A DNA stretch of 64,000 bases from contig NZ_FODD01000004.1 of the NCBI RefSeq assembly GCF_900110255.1, positions 62,001 to 126,000 of the forward strand, in the 5' to 3' direction. Under the pieces are notes generated by a model, which worked only from the letters and a program-made list of their open reading frames with translations, made no database searches and was not told the DNA's origin. Of the stretch, positions 19,917 through 28,025 are shown piece after piece. A program made the translations under genes and the position numbers. Positions within the stretch are counted from its first letter, which is position 1. Each line of letters opens with the position of its first letter. This DNA is from Actinacidiphila rubida. GTDB lineage: Bacteria; Actinomycetota; Actinomycetes; Streptomycetales; Streptomycetaceae.

Positions 19917-21446
19917 ATGACCGACGACTACCTCGCACGTATCGGCAGGCTCATCCGTGACGCACGGCAGCACCGTGGCTGGACTCAGGCGCAACTCGCC
20001 GAAGCGCTGAGCACCAGCCAGAGCGCCGTCAACCGTATCGAACGAGGCAATCAGAACATCAGCCTTGAGATGATCGCGCGTATCGGCGAGGCACTGGACA
20101 GCGAGATCGTCTCGCTCGGCTACGCCGGGCCGATGCATCTGCGCGTCGTCGGCCGCCGGCGGCTGTCCGGCTCGATCGACGTCAAGACGAGCAAGAACGC
20201 GTGCGTGGCGCTGCTGTGCGCGACGCTGCTGAACGCCGGGCGCACCACGCTGCGCCGCGTCGCGCGGATCGAGGAGGTCTACCGGATCCTCGAGGTGCTC
20301 GGCAGCATCGGCGTCCGCACCCGCTGGATCAACGACGGCAACGACCTGGAGATCGTGCCGCCGGCCGAGCTGCAGCTCGACGCGATGGACACCGAGGCCG
20401 CCCGCCGCACCCGCAGCGTCATCATGTTCCTCGGCCCGCTGCTGCACCGCACCGACCGCTTCCGCATCCCGTACGCGGGCGGCTGCGACCTGGGCACCCG
20501 CACGGTGCAGCCGCACATGAACGCGCTGCGCCACTTCGGGCTCGACGTCACCGCCACCGACGGCTCGTACCACGCCGTCGTGGAGCGGGACATCGTGCCG
20601 AACCGGCCGATCGTGCTGACCGAGCGCGGCGACACCGTGACGGAGAACGCGCTGCTGGCCGCCGCCCGCCACGAGGGCGTCACCGTCATCCGCAACGCCA
20701 GCTCCAACTACATGGTCCAGGACCTGTGCTTCTTCCTGGAGGAGCTGGGCGTGCGGGTCGAGGGCATCGGCACCACCACCCTCACCGTCTACGGCACCGG
20801 CCACATCGACCGCGACGTGGACTACGCGCCGTCCGAGGACCCGGTCGAGGCGATGAGCCTGCTGGCCGCGGCCGTGGTCACCGAGTCGGAGCTGACGATC
20901 CGCCGGGTGCCGATCGAGTTCATGGAGATCGAGCTCGCGGTCCTGGAGGAGATGGGCCTGGACCACGAGCTGACCCCGGAGTACCGCGCGGACAACGGCC
21001 GCACCCGGCTGGTCGACCTCACGGTGCGGCCGTCCAAGCTCAGCTCGCCCATCGACAAGATCCACCCGATGCCGTTCCCCGGCATCAACATCGACAACGT
21101 GCCCTTCTTCGCGGCGATCGCGGCCACCGCCCAGGGCTCGACGCTCATCCACGACTGGGTCTACGACAACCGCGCGATCTACCTGACGGAGCTGACCCGG
21201 CTGGGCGCCCAGGTCAAACTGCTGGACCCGCACCGGGTCCTGGTCGAGGGCCCGACCCGGTGGCGGGCCGCCGAGATGATGTGCCCGCCCGCGCTGCGCC
21301 CCGCCGTCGTCGTGCTGCTGGCGATGATGGCCGCCGAGGGCACGTCCGTGCTGCGCAACGTCTACGTCATCAACCGCGGCTACGAGGACCTGGCCGAGCG
21401 CCTCAACTCGATCGGCGCGCAGATCGAGACGTTCCGCGACATCTGA
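19917..21446 (+). CDS. XRE-type HTH fused to UDP-N-acetylglucosamine 1-carboxyvinyltransferase (MurA-like)
   Basis: Encodes 509 residues. Residues 5-62 are an XRE helix-turn-helix (LIRDARQHRGWTQAQLAEALSTSQSAVNRIE). Residues 72-505 are an EPSP-synthase/MurA fold. Residues needed by MurA are kept: K93-N94 (TSKNA), the PEP-binding cysteine C190 in YAGGCDLGTRTVQPH, and R487 in INRGYEDL. MurA transfers enolpyruvate from PEP to UDP-GlcNAc, the first committed step of peptidoglycan synthesis; most MurA proteins have about 420 residues and no HTH. The fusion could make a PEP- or UDP-GlcNAc-responsive regulator or a second MurA. A similar gene next to aconitase is known in S. coelicolor (SCO5998, annotated as a MurA paralog). 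Enzyme activity is inferred. Confidence 0.88.
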   Translation: MTDDYLARIGRLIRDARQHRGWTQAQLAEALSTSQSAVNRIERGNQNISLEMIARIGEALDSEIVSLGYAGPMHLRVVGRRRLSGSIDVKTSKNACVALLCATLLNAGRTTLRRVARIEEVYRILEVLGSIGVRTRWINDGNDLEIVPPAELQLDAMDTEAARRTRSVIMFLGPLLHRTDRFRIPYAGGCDLGTRTVQPHMNALRHFGLDVTATDGSYHAVVERDIVPNRPIVLTERGDTVTENALLAAARHEGVTVIRNASSNYMVQDLCFFLEELGVRVEGIGTTTLTVYGTGHIDRDVDYAPSEDPVEAMSLLAAAVVTESELTIRRVPIEFMEIELAVLEEMGLDHELTPEYRADNGRTRLVDLTVRPSKLSSPIDKIHPMPFPGINIDNVPFFAAIAATAQGSTLIHDWVYDNRAIYLTELTRLGAQVKLLDPHRVLVEGPTRWRAAEMMCPPALRPAVVVLLAMMAAEGTSVLRNVYVINRGYEDLAERLNSIGAQIETFRDI

Positions 21447-21458
21447 TCCGCCGCCCGG

Positions 21459-21479
21459 CGCCGGCGGCCCCGGCCGGCG
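21459..21479. terminator. Short hairpin between convergent genes
   Basis: A 7-bp stem cgccggc/gccggcg (21459-21465 with 21473-21479) in the 39-bp gap between the HTH-MurA stop and the MerR stop. It may act in both directions; it is weak. Confidence 0.35.
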
Positions 21480-21485
21480 GCGCGT

Positions 21486-22493
21486 TCACCGCCGTCCGGC
21501 CGGCTGCGGCGCCGCGCCGTCGCCGTCGGCGTCGGCGTCGAGGGCGTCGGCCAGCCAGGTGTACGCGGCGACCCGGGACACCGGGGGCTCCTGCCCGTGC
21601 ATCACGGCCAGCAGGCCGCGGTAGCGCTCCAGACGGTCGTCGATACCGGCGTCCAGCCGGGCCCGGACCCGGCCGCGCACCACGGAGCGCCGCTCCGGCC
21701 CGGGGTGGCCGAGCAGGCGGTCGACGACCTCGGTCGCCTGCGGCGAGTGGGGGGCGACACCCGCGCGCAGGGCCGCGCCGACGGTGCGGTCCAGATTCAC
21801 CGCGAACCGCCGGTGCGGGTCCGGCTCCCGACCCGGCGCGGCTCCGGAGACCGGGGTCGCCCCGCCGCCCGGCCCGGGTTCGCTGTGCTCCGCGGCCCGG
21901 CGGGCGAGCCGCTCGAACTCCGGATCGGCCAGCAACTCCGAGAGTTCCAGCCAGGCGTCCAGTTGCTGCTGCGTGGGGTCGTCCGGCAGCCGGTGGCCGC
22001 CGCCGGTCAGCCGCTCGCGCAGGTGCGAGCCGCCCGCGAGGTCCGCGCAGACGCGTGCGGCGAAGTCGTCGATGATCTGCTGCCGTTCCCGTGCCGACAG
22101 CCGTGCCATACGGTGCAGCCGGTCCATGTGCCCTGGCTCCTCTCGATCTCCCGCGGCGATGGCGGACAGCACGGCGCGGCGCAGCCGCAGAGCGGCGATC
22201 TCGGCGTCCAGCGCCGCGAGATGGACCGCGGCCACCTCGGCCACGCTGCTCTCGCGGTCGAGGACCTGCCGCACCTCGGCGTGGCTGAGACCCAACGCCC
22301 GCAGCGTGGCGACCAGTTCCAGCCGGGCCAGGGCCGCCGCGTCGTACAGCCGGTGGCCGCCCGCGCTGCGGGCGGACTCCGGGACCACTCCGGCCTCCGC
22401 CCAGTACCGGATCGTGCGCACCGGCAGTCCGGTCCTGCGGGCGAGATCGCCGATGGTGAGCAGCGGGGACGCCGCCGCGTGCGTGCCGTCCAT
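21486..22493 (-). CDS. MerR-family transcriptional regulator
   Basis: Encodes 335 residues. Residues 12-50 form the MerR winged helix-turn-helix (LTIGDLARRTGLPVRTIRYWAEAGVVPESARSAGGHRLYD), followed by a dimerising coiled coil (ALDAEIAALRLRRAVL, about 90-110). The remaining 220 residues are a helical effector-binding region unlike the GyrI or TipAS domains; it has no evident Cys metal site. The effector is unknown. It is monocistronic, convergent with the HTH-MurA gene, and a dyad near its start codon suggests self-control. Confidence 0.9.
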   Translation of the reverse strand: MDGTHAAASPLLTIGDLARRTGLPVRTIRYWAEAGVVPESARSAGGHRLYDAAALARLELVATLRALGLSHAEVRQVLDRESSVAEVAAVHLAALDAEIAALRLRRAVLSAIAAGDREEPGHMDRLHRMARLSARERQQIIDDFAARVCADLAGGSHLRERLTGGGHRLPDDPTQQQLDAWLELSELLADPEFERLARRAAEHSEPGPGGGATPVSGAAPGREPDPHRRFAVNLDRTVGAALRAGVAPHSPQATEVVDRLLGHPGPERRSVVRGRVRARLDAGIDDRLERYRGLLAVMHGQEPPVSRVAAYTWLADALDADADGDGAAPQPAGRR

Positions 22494-22509
22494 GGGGTCG
22501 AGTCTGCGA

Positions 22510-22526
22510 CTTCCACCCGCTGGAGA
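22510..22526 (-). promoter_or_regulatory. Candidate MerR operator
   Basis: The dyad CTTCCA-CCCGC-TGGAGA (one mismatch between arms) starts 17 bp upstream of the MerR start codon. CTCCA/TGGAG-type dyads are common for organic-ligand MerR regulators in Streptomyces. The rest of 22494-22852 is GC-rich and shows no gene. Confidence 0.4.
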
Positions 22527-22852
22527 TGCAAGCCCGGCACCGGACCTTCTCCGGCCTCCCGCCTCCCTCGCCCCGGGACCGGCTACCGCCCGCTACCGCA
22601 GGCAGGCCGAGCGAAGTGCACCGACGCCTCCGGCCGGGGGCCGGACCGGATGTGGCCGGCCGGGGCGGAGATCCGTGGACGGCGTCGAGACGGTGCCGCT
22701 CGTGGGCCGTTCGGCGGTGCCCACCCGCCTGTTACGGCTCCGTCCGAGTGTCGGCGCCGGACCCGGCCCGGTGGGCCGGGGTGGCGGCCCGCGTCGTGGG
22801 TCGCGGGCGGCGGCTGGTGGCATGCGGTGGGGTCCCGTGGCAGGGTGGCGCG

Positions 22853-23671
22853 ATGCGTACGGATCCTGTGGACTGGCCGGGCCTCGCCGGCGACGGCTTC
22901 CCGTTCCCCAGCCGCCTGCCCGCGGATGAACTCGCCGCGGAACTGGCGGAGATGCTGGTGTCGCCCGACCCGCGGGTGCGGGACGACCACGCCTACACCG
23001 CGGCCGCGCGGTGGATCCGGGCGGGGCACCTGGACGCGGTGCTGGCGGCGATGGGCGACACCGCGGCGGAGCGTCTCGGGCATCCCGACGTCCAGGCGCG
23101 CACGTTCGCGCCGCTGATCCTCACGCGCGTGCTGGCCCGCGGACGGGACGTGCCGGGTGCGGTGCCCGAGCCGGCAGTGCGCCGCTGGTACGCGGCGTTC
23201 ACCGCCTGGTTCCCGGCCGAGACCGACACCCGGGGCTGGGACGACGCGCTGGGCTGGCTGCACGCCGTGGCCCACGGCGCCGACGCCGCCGCGGCGTTCG
23301 CCGCCGCGCTGCCCGACCGCCGCACCGAGCTGCTGGAGACGTGCGCGCGCCGGATGACGGCGGGCGGCACCGCCCACCGCTACGTCCAGTTGGAGGACGC
23401 CCGCCTGGCCGCGGCGATCACCCGCGTCCTGCTCGCGCCCGGCCTGGACGCGGCCCAGGCCACCGGCTGGCTGGACGTCGTCATGGCGGCGTTCGAGGGC
23501 GGCGGCCCCGGTGCCGTCCCGCCGTGGGCGTTCAACACGTTCGCCACGCTCCAGTCCCTGCACCTGCACCTGAACCGCGGCCTGGCCGACGGCGGCGTGC
23601 CGCCACACGCCGGCGCGGTGTCGGCGCGGGTGCTGGAGGTGCTGCGGCTGCCCTACGGCTGGCTGGGCTGA
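22853..23671 (+). CDS. DUF2785 family protein
   Basis: Encodes 272 residues. The N-terminal block with LLVSPDPRVRDDHAYTAAARWIRAGHLD-like sequence, the central RWYAAFTAWFPAETDTRGWDDALGWLHAVAHGADA and the C-terminal helices match the all-helical DUF2785 family, whose function is unknown. No signal peptide, membrane helix or catalytic motif is seen. The ATG at 22853 has only a weak AGGGTGG site; the frame is open further upstream without a better start. The last 19 bases overlap the end of the convergent RidA gene. Confidence 0.75.
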   Translation: MRTDPVDWPGLAGDGFPFPSRLPADELAAELAEMLVSPDPRVRDDHAYTAAARWIRAGHLDAVLAAMGDTAAERLGHPDVQARTFAPLILTRVLARGRDVPGAVPEPAVRRWYAAFTAWFPAETDTRGWDDALGWLHAVAHGADAAAAFAAALPDRRTELLETCARRMTAGGTAHRYVQLEDARLAAAITRVLLAPGLDAAQATGWLDVVMAAFEGGGPGAVPPWAFNTFATLQSLHLHLNRGLADGGVPPHAGAVSARVLEVLRLPYGWLG

Positions 23672-24096
23672 ACCGGCGGTCCCGGCAGCACGGCGATGCC
23701 GTCGAGTTCGATCAGGGCCTCCTCGTCCCACAGGCGGACCACGCCCACCAGCGCCATCGCGGGGTAGTCCCGGCCCGCCGACTCCCGCCAGATCCGGCCG
23801 AGTTCGGGGGCGTGCGCCCGGTACGCGGCGACGTCGGTGGTGTAGACGGTGACGCGTGCCAGGTCGGCCGGGGTGCCGCCGGCGGCGCGCAGCGCGGTCA
23901 GCAGGTTGGCCAGCGCGCGGGCGAACTGGGCGGGGAGGCCGTCCCCGGTGACGACGCCGTCCGCGTCCAGCGCGGTCTGCCCGGCGAGCATGACGAGGGT
24001 GCCGCCGGTCGCGGTGACCGCGTGGGAGAAGCCGCTCGGCGGGGCGAGCCCGGGCGGGTTGACGCGGTGCAGGGCCGGCCGTGAGATGTCGGTCAT
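23653..24096 (-). CDS. RidA-family enamine/imine deaminase
   Basis: Encodes 147 residues of the YjgF/YER057c/UK114 (RidA) fold. Seen are GTLVMLAGQTALDADGVV (strand and turn), the helix QFARALANLLTALRAAGG, VTVYTTDVAAY and the C-terminal YPAMALVGVVRLWDEEALIELDGIAV, which has the family pattern but Val-Arg-Leu where RidA itself has a conserved Arg before leucine. RidA proteins hydrolyse reactive enamines or imines to ketones and ammonia. Its start overlaps the acyl-CoA dehydrogenase stop (ATGA), placing it in the aminobenzoyl-CoA catabolic island. There it could deaminate the 2-amino-cyclohexenecarboxyl-CoA made by ring reduction. Confidence 0.85.
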   Translation of the reverse strand: MTDISRPALHRVNPPGLAPPSGFSHAVTATGGTLVMLAGQTALDADGVVTGDGLPAQFARALANLLTALRAAGGTPADLARVTVYTTDVAAYRAHAPELGRIWRESAGRDYPAMALVGVVRLWDEEALIELDGIAVLPGPPVQPSQP

Positions 24097-25406
24097 CGGT
24101 ACAGCTCCCGGGCGATGATGGTGCGCTGGACTTCGCTGGCGCCCTCGTAGATCCTCGGTGCCCGCACTTCGCGGTACAGGTGTTCCAGCAGGTGGCCGCG
24201 GCGCAGGGCGCGGGCGCCGTGGATCTGCACGGCCGTGTCGACCGCGAACTGCGCGGTCTCGGTGGCGTAGAGCTTGGCCATCGCCGCACGTGCGGTGACG
24301 TCGGGAGCGCCCGCGTCGTACGCGGCGGCCGCCGCGTACACCAGCAGGCGGGCGGCCTCGACGCGGGTGGCCGTCTCGGCCAGCGGGTGGGACACCGCCT
24401 GCAGGTCCTTCAGCGGTCCGCCGAACGCGGTGCGTTCCCCCGCGTGGGCGACCGCCGCGTCGAGCGCGGCCTGCGCCATGCCGACCGCGAACGCGCCGAC
24501 GCTGGGCCGGAAGAGGTCGAGGGTGCCCATCGCCACCCGGAAGCCGTGGGCCTCCTCGCCGAGCAGGTCGTCGGTGCCGACCGGCACCCCGTCGAAGTCC
24601 AGGCGCCCGATCGGGTGCGGGGAGAGCATGTCGAGCGGCTCGCCGGACAGGCCGGGCCGGTCGGCGGGGACGGCGAACGCGGTGACGCCGCGGGCGCCGG
24701 CGCCGGGCCGGGTGCGGGCGAACACCGTGTAGACGTCGGCCTCGGGCGCGTTGGAGATCCAGCACTTCTCACCGGTCAGCCGCCAGCGGCCGGGGCCGTC
24801 CGGTTCCGCGGCCAGGCGGAGGGCGCCGGCGTCGGAGCCCGCGGCCTCCTCGCTGAGCGCGAAGGCGGCGACCGCCCGTCCGGCCGCGACCTCCGGCAGC
24901 CAGCGGGCGGCGATCGCGGGCGCGTGGAGCAGCGGGTGGGCGCCGAGGCCCTGGAGGGCCAGCGCGGTCTCCGCCTCGGTGCACTCGCGGGCCAGCGACT
25001 CGCGCAGTACGCACAGGTCCAGCGCGGAGGGTGGCCGGCCGGCGGGCAGGGCGCGGGCGATCAGCCCGGCGTCGGCGAGCCCGGCGAGCAGCGCCCGGTT
25101 CACCCGGCCGGGCGCGCGGGCGGGTACGGAGGGGGCCGAGGGGGCGGACGGTGCCATGGTGGACGTGACGGCCAGCCCGCCGGAGCCCCCGGTCCCGGCG
25201 CCGGCCCGGGCCTCGGCGCCGCCCTCCGCTCCGGTCCCGGGCGAAGCTCCGGTCCCGGCGCGGGCCTTGGCACCGGGGTCGTCGAACATCTCGGTGGCCA
25301 GCGGACGCAGCCGTTCCCGCGCGATCGCCCGCACCTCCTCGGCCCACGCGGCGCGGGCCGGATCGAGCCCGAATCGGGCAACGGGGTGCTCAGAAGAATC
25401 CATCAC
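24093..25406 (-). CDS. Acyl-CoA dehydrogenase
   Basis: Encodes 437 residues with the three-domain acyl-CoA dehydrogenase plan. It has the N-terminal helical domain, the middle beta domain with AFALSEEAAGSDAGAL and WRLTGEKCWISNAPEADVYTVFARTRP (FAD and substrate contacts), and the C-terminal four-helix bundle with QIHGARALRRGHLLEHLYREVRAPRIYEGASEVQRTIIAREL, which includes the usual catalytic-Glu area IYEG. A low-complexity Ala/Gly/Pro insert at about residues 45-85 is unusual. It is transcribed with RidA and divergently from the CoA ligase. A likely role is to oxidise a cyclic acyl-CoA intermediate of aminobenzoate breakdown. A second ATG at 25403 is equally possible as start. Confidence 0.9.
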   Translation of the reverse strand: MMDSSEHPVARFGLDPARAAWAEEVRAIARERLRPLATEMFDDPGAKARAGTGASPGTGAEGGAEARAGAGTGGSGGLAVTSTMAPSAPSAPSVPARAPGRVNRALLAGLADAGLIARALPAGRPPSALDLCVLRESLARECTEAETALALQGLGAHPLLHAPAIAARWLPEVAAGRAVAAFALSEEAAGSDAGALRLAAEPDGPGRWRLTGEKCWISNAPEADVYTVFARTRPGAGARGVTAFAVPADRPGLSGEPLDMLSPHPIGRLDFDGVPVGTDDLLGEEAHGFRVAMGTLDLFRPSVGAFAVGMAQAALDAAVAHAGERTAFGGPLKDLQAVSHPLAETATRVEAARLLVYAAAAAYDAGAPDVTARAAMAKLYATETAQFAVDTAVQIHGARALRRGHLLEHLYREVRAPRIYEGASEVQRTIIARELYR

Positions 25407-25428
25407 TCACACCCTTATCGCGTTCAGT

Positions 25429-25440
25429 TGACTGTCGTCA
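25429..25440. promoter_or_regulatory. 12-bp dyad in the divergent dehydrogenase/ligase promoter
   Basis: TGACTGTCGTCA (TGAC-TGTC-GTCA) lies between the divergent acyl-CoA dehydrogenase and CoA-ligase genes. The same 12-mer in the same orientation occurs at 31222-31233 upstream of the enoyl-CoA hydratase gene of this island. It is a good candidate operator for the local PaaX-like regulator. Confidence 0.6.
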
Positions 25441-25498
25441 TGAACACGTTACGCTGAAAACCGTCCGCCTTCAGGTGCCGACGAGGGGCTCTGCCGCC

Positions 25499-27097
25499 AT
25501 GGACCTGGACCTGCTGCCGTCAGCCCATGTGGACACGTTCACGCGCGACCACCTGCCCCCGCCGGACCGGTGGCCGGTGCTGGAGAACATCCCGGACTAC
25601 CCCGAACGGCTCAACTGCGCGGCCGAGTTGCTGGCCGGCGGCGCGCCGGACGCGGTGTGCCTGCGGACCCCGGACGGGCAGAGCTGGACGTACGGGGAGC
25701 TGCGGGCGCGCTCGGCGCGGATCGCGCACGTGCTGACCGGCGAGCTGGGCGTCGTGCCCGGCAACCGGGTGCTGCTGCGCGGGCCGACCACCCCGTGGCT
25801 GGTGGCCTGCTGGATGGCGGTGCTGCAGGCGGGCGCGGTCGCGGTGACGGTCCTCGCGGCCCAGCGGGCGCACGAGTTGGCGGACGTCTGCGACATCGGG
25901 CAGGTGCGGTACGCGCTGTGCGACCACCGCTTCACCGGCGAGCTGGTCAAGGCCGCGGTCCCGGACCTGCGGATCGTCCCGTACGGCGGAGGCGGCGACG
26001 ACGACCTGCTGCGGCGGGCGCAGGACCGGCCGGACTCCTACGACGCGGTGCCGACGTCGTGCGACGACGTGGCGCTGATCGCCTTCACCTCCGGCACCAC
26101 CGGGCGCCCCAAGGGCTGCCTCCATTTCCACCGGGACGTGCTGGCGATCGCCGACACCTTCTCCGCGACGGTGCTGCGGCCGTCGGCCGACGACCTGTTC
26201 ACCGGCAGCCCGCCGCTGGGCTTCACCTTCGGCCTCGGTGGCCTGGTGGTCTTCCCGATGCGCGTCGGGGCCTCCTCGCTGCTGCTGGAGAAGGCCGGGC
26301 CGGCCGAGCTGCTGGCCGCCGTCGCGGACCAGCGGGTGACGGTGCTGTTCACCGCGCCGACCGCGTACCGGGCGATGCTCGCCGAGGCCGACGCGTACGA
26401 CCTGACGAGCCTGCGGCGGTGCGTGTCCGCGGGCGAGAACCTGCCGGCCGCGACCTGGCAGGCCTGGTACGACCGGACGGGGCTGCGGCTGATCAACGGG
26501 ATCGGGGCCACGGAGATGCTGCACATCTTCATCTCCGCGGCCGGCCAGGAGGCACGCCCCGGCGCGACCGGCCGGCCGGTCCCGGGGTACGCGGCGCGGA
26601 TCGTGGACGCCGCCCTGCAGCCGGTGCCGGACGGGCAGCCGGGTCTGCTGGCGGTGCGCGGCCCGACCGGCTGCCGCTATCTGGCCGACGAGCGGCAGCG
26701 GGAGTACGTGCGCGCCGGGTGGAACCTCACCGGCGACACCTACGTCCGGGACATCGACGGCTGGTACCGCTACGTGGCGCGGGCCGACGACATGATCATC
26801 TCGGCGGGCTACAACATCGCGGGTCCGGAGGTCGAGGAGACGCTGCTGCGCCATCCGGACGTCGTGGAGGCCGCGGTGATCGGCGTGCCCGACGACGAAC
26901 GCGGCCAGGTGGTCAAGGCGTTCGTGGTGCTGCGGGAGGGCGTGCCGGCGGACGACGCCACGGTGGCGGAGCTGCGGCGGTTCGCCAAGAGCGTGATGGT
27001 GCCGTACAAGTGCCCGCGCGAGTTCCGCTTCCTGCCCGGCCTGCCCCGCACGCCCACCGGCAAGCTGCAGCGCTTCCGGCTGCGCGACGCGACGTGA
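25499..27097 (+). CDS. 2-aminobenzoate-CoA ligase type AMP-binding enzyme
   Basis: Encodes 532 residues of the ANL adenylate-forming superfamily. Core motifs: A3 FTSGTTGRPKG (near residue 195), A5 NGIGATEMLHIF (near 335), A7/A8 LTGDTYVRDIDGWYRYVARADDMIISAGYNIAGPEVE (410-440) and the catalytic lysine in PTGKLQRF near the end. The segments LHFHRDVLAIADTF and GSPPLGFTFGLGGLVVFP are those of 2-aminobenzoate- and benzoate-CoA ligases. It would activate anthranilate or a similar arylic acid with ATP and CoA. The ATG at 25499 follows GAGGGG; a GTG 24 bases earlier is the alternative. The PaaX-like regulator follows 22 bp downstream. Confidence 0.87.
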   Translation: MDLDLLPSAHVDTFTRDHLPPPDRWPVLENIPDYPERLNCAAELLAGGAPDAVCLRTPDGQSWTYGELRARSARIAHVLTGELGVVPGNRVLLRGPTTPWLVACWMAVLQAGAVAVTVLAAQRAHELADVCDIGQVRYALCDHRFTGELVKAAVPDLRIVPYGGGGDDDLLRRAQDRPDSYDAVPTSCDDVALIAFTSGTTGRPKGCLHFHRDVLAIADTFSATVLRPSADDLFTGSPPLGFTFGLGGLVVFPMRVGASSLLLEKAGPAELLAAVADQRVTVLFTAPTAYRAMLAEADAYDLTSLRRCVSAGENLPAATWQAWYDRTGLRLINGIGATEMLHIFISAAGQEARPGATGRPVPGYAARIVDAALQPVPDGQPGLLAVRGPTGCRYLADERQREYVRAGWNLTGDTYVRDIDGWYRYVARADDMIISAGYNIAGPEVEETLLRHPDVVEAAVIGVPDDERGQVVKAFVVLREGVPADDATVAELRRFAKSVMVPYKCPREFRFLPGLPRTPTGKLQRFRLRDAT

Positions 27098-27119
27098 CCC
27101 TGCCACATAAAGTGACCGT

Positions 27120-27938
27120 GTGACCGCCGATCCGCGCCCCGCCCACACGCCCGGTTCGCTCATCCTCAGCTTCTACGGCGCCTACGGCCGCTCCGAGCTG
27201 GGCGGCACCGTCCCGGTGGCGCTGCTGATCAGGCTGATGGGCGCGGCGGACGTGGACGCGCCGTCGGTGCGCTCGGCGGTGTCGCGGCTGAAGCGGCGTG
27301 GCCTGCTGGTGGCGCGCCGGGAGGAGGGCGCCGCCGCGTACGGGCTGTCCGAGGACGCGCGGCAGCTGCTCGCCGACGGCGACCGGCGGATCTACGGGAC
27401 GAGGCCCGCGGAGGACGCGGACTGGCTGCTCGCCGTGTTCTCGGTGCCGGAGTCGGAGCGGGCCAGGCGGCACGTGCTGCGCTCACGGCTGGCCGGGCTG
27501 GGCTTCGGCCAGGCGGCGCCGGGCGTGTGGATCGCGCCGGCCGCCCTGCACGAGGAGACCCGGCACGCCCTGGACCGCCTGGGCCTGGCCGCGTACGTCG
27601 ACCTGTTCCGCGGCACGCACGCCGGTTTCGAGCCGACCGCCCGCGCGGTGCGCAGGTGGTGGGACCTGGACGCGCTGGCGGACCTGCACCGCGCGTTCCT
27701 GGCCGCCCAGGAGCCGGCGCTGGCCCGCTGGTCGGAGCGGCCGCCGAGCCCGGACCTGGCCTTCCGCGACTACCTGCGGGCCCTGGACTCCTGGCGGCGG
27801 CTGCCCTACGCCGACCCCGGACTGCCACCGGCGCTGCTGCCCGCGGACTGGCCGGGCGCGCGCTCGGCTGAGGTGTTCGACGCGCTGCACTCCCTGCTGC
27901 GCGACCGCGGCGCGCGGTTCGTGCGCGACGAGGAATGA
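27120..27938 (+). CDS. PaaX-family transcriptional regulator
   Basis: Encodes 272 residues from a GTG with a weak site. The N-terminal winged helix has SLILSFYGAYGR and DVDAPSVRSAVSRLKRRGLLVARREEGAAAYGLSEDARQLL, the PaaX signature; the middle CRISPR-Cas2-like ferredoxin domain carries DWLLAVFSVPESERARRHVLRSRLAGLGFGQAAPGVWIAP; the C-terminal helical part ends the family pattern. PaaX proteins repress phenylacetate and other aryl-CoA catabolic genes and are released by the aryl-CoA. Here the ligand is likely the CoA ester made by the upstream ligase, with which it forms an operon. Confidence 0.88.
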   Translation: MTADPRPAHTPGSLILSFYGAYGRSELGGTVPVALLIRLMGAADVDAPSVRSAVSRLKRRGLLVARREEGAAAYGLSEDARQLLADGDRRIYGTRPAEDADWLLAVFSVPESERARRHVLRSRLAGLGFGQAAPGVWIAPAALHEETRHALDRLGLAAYVDLFRGTHAGFEPTARAVRRWWDLDALADLHRAFLAAQEPALARWSERPPSPDLAFRDYLRALDSWRRLPYADPGLPPALLPADWPGARSAEVFDALHSLLRDRGARFVRDEE

Positions 27939-28025
27939 CGGAGCCGACGGCACCCGCACAGAAGGGGCCGGCGGGCCGCACCCACCGCACGAGCCGCCCG
28001 GGTCGCCGGGGTCGCTTGCGGTTCC

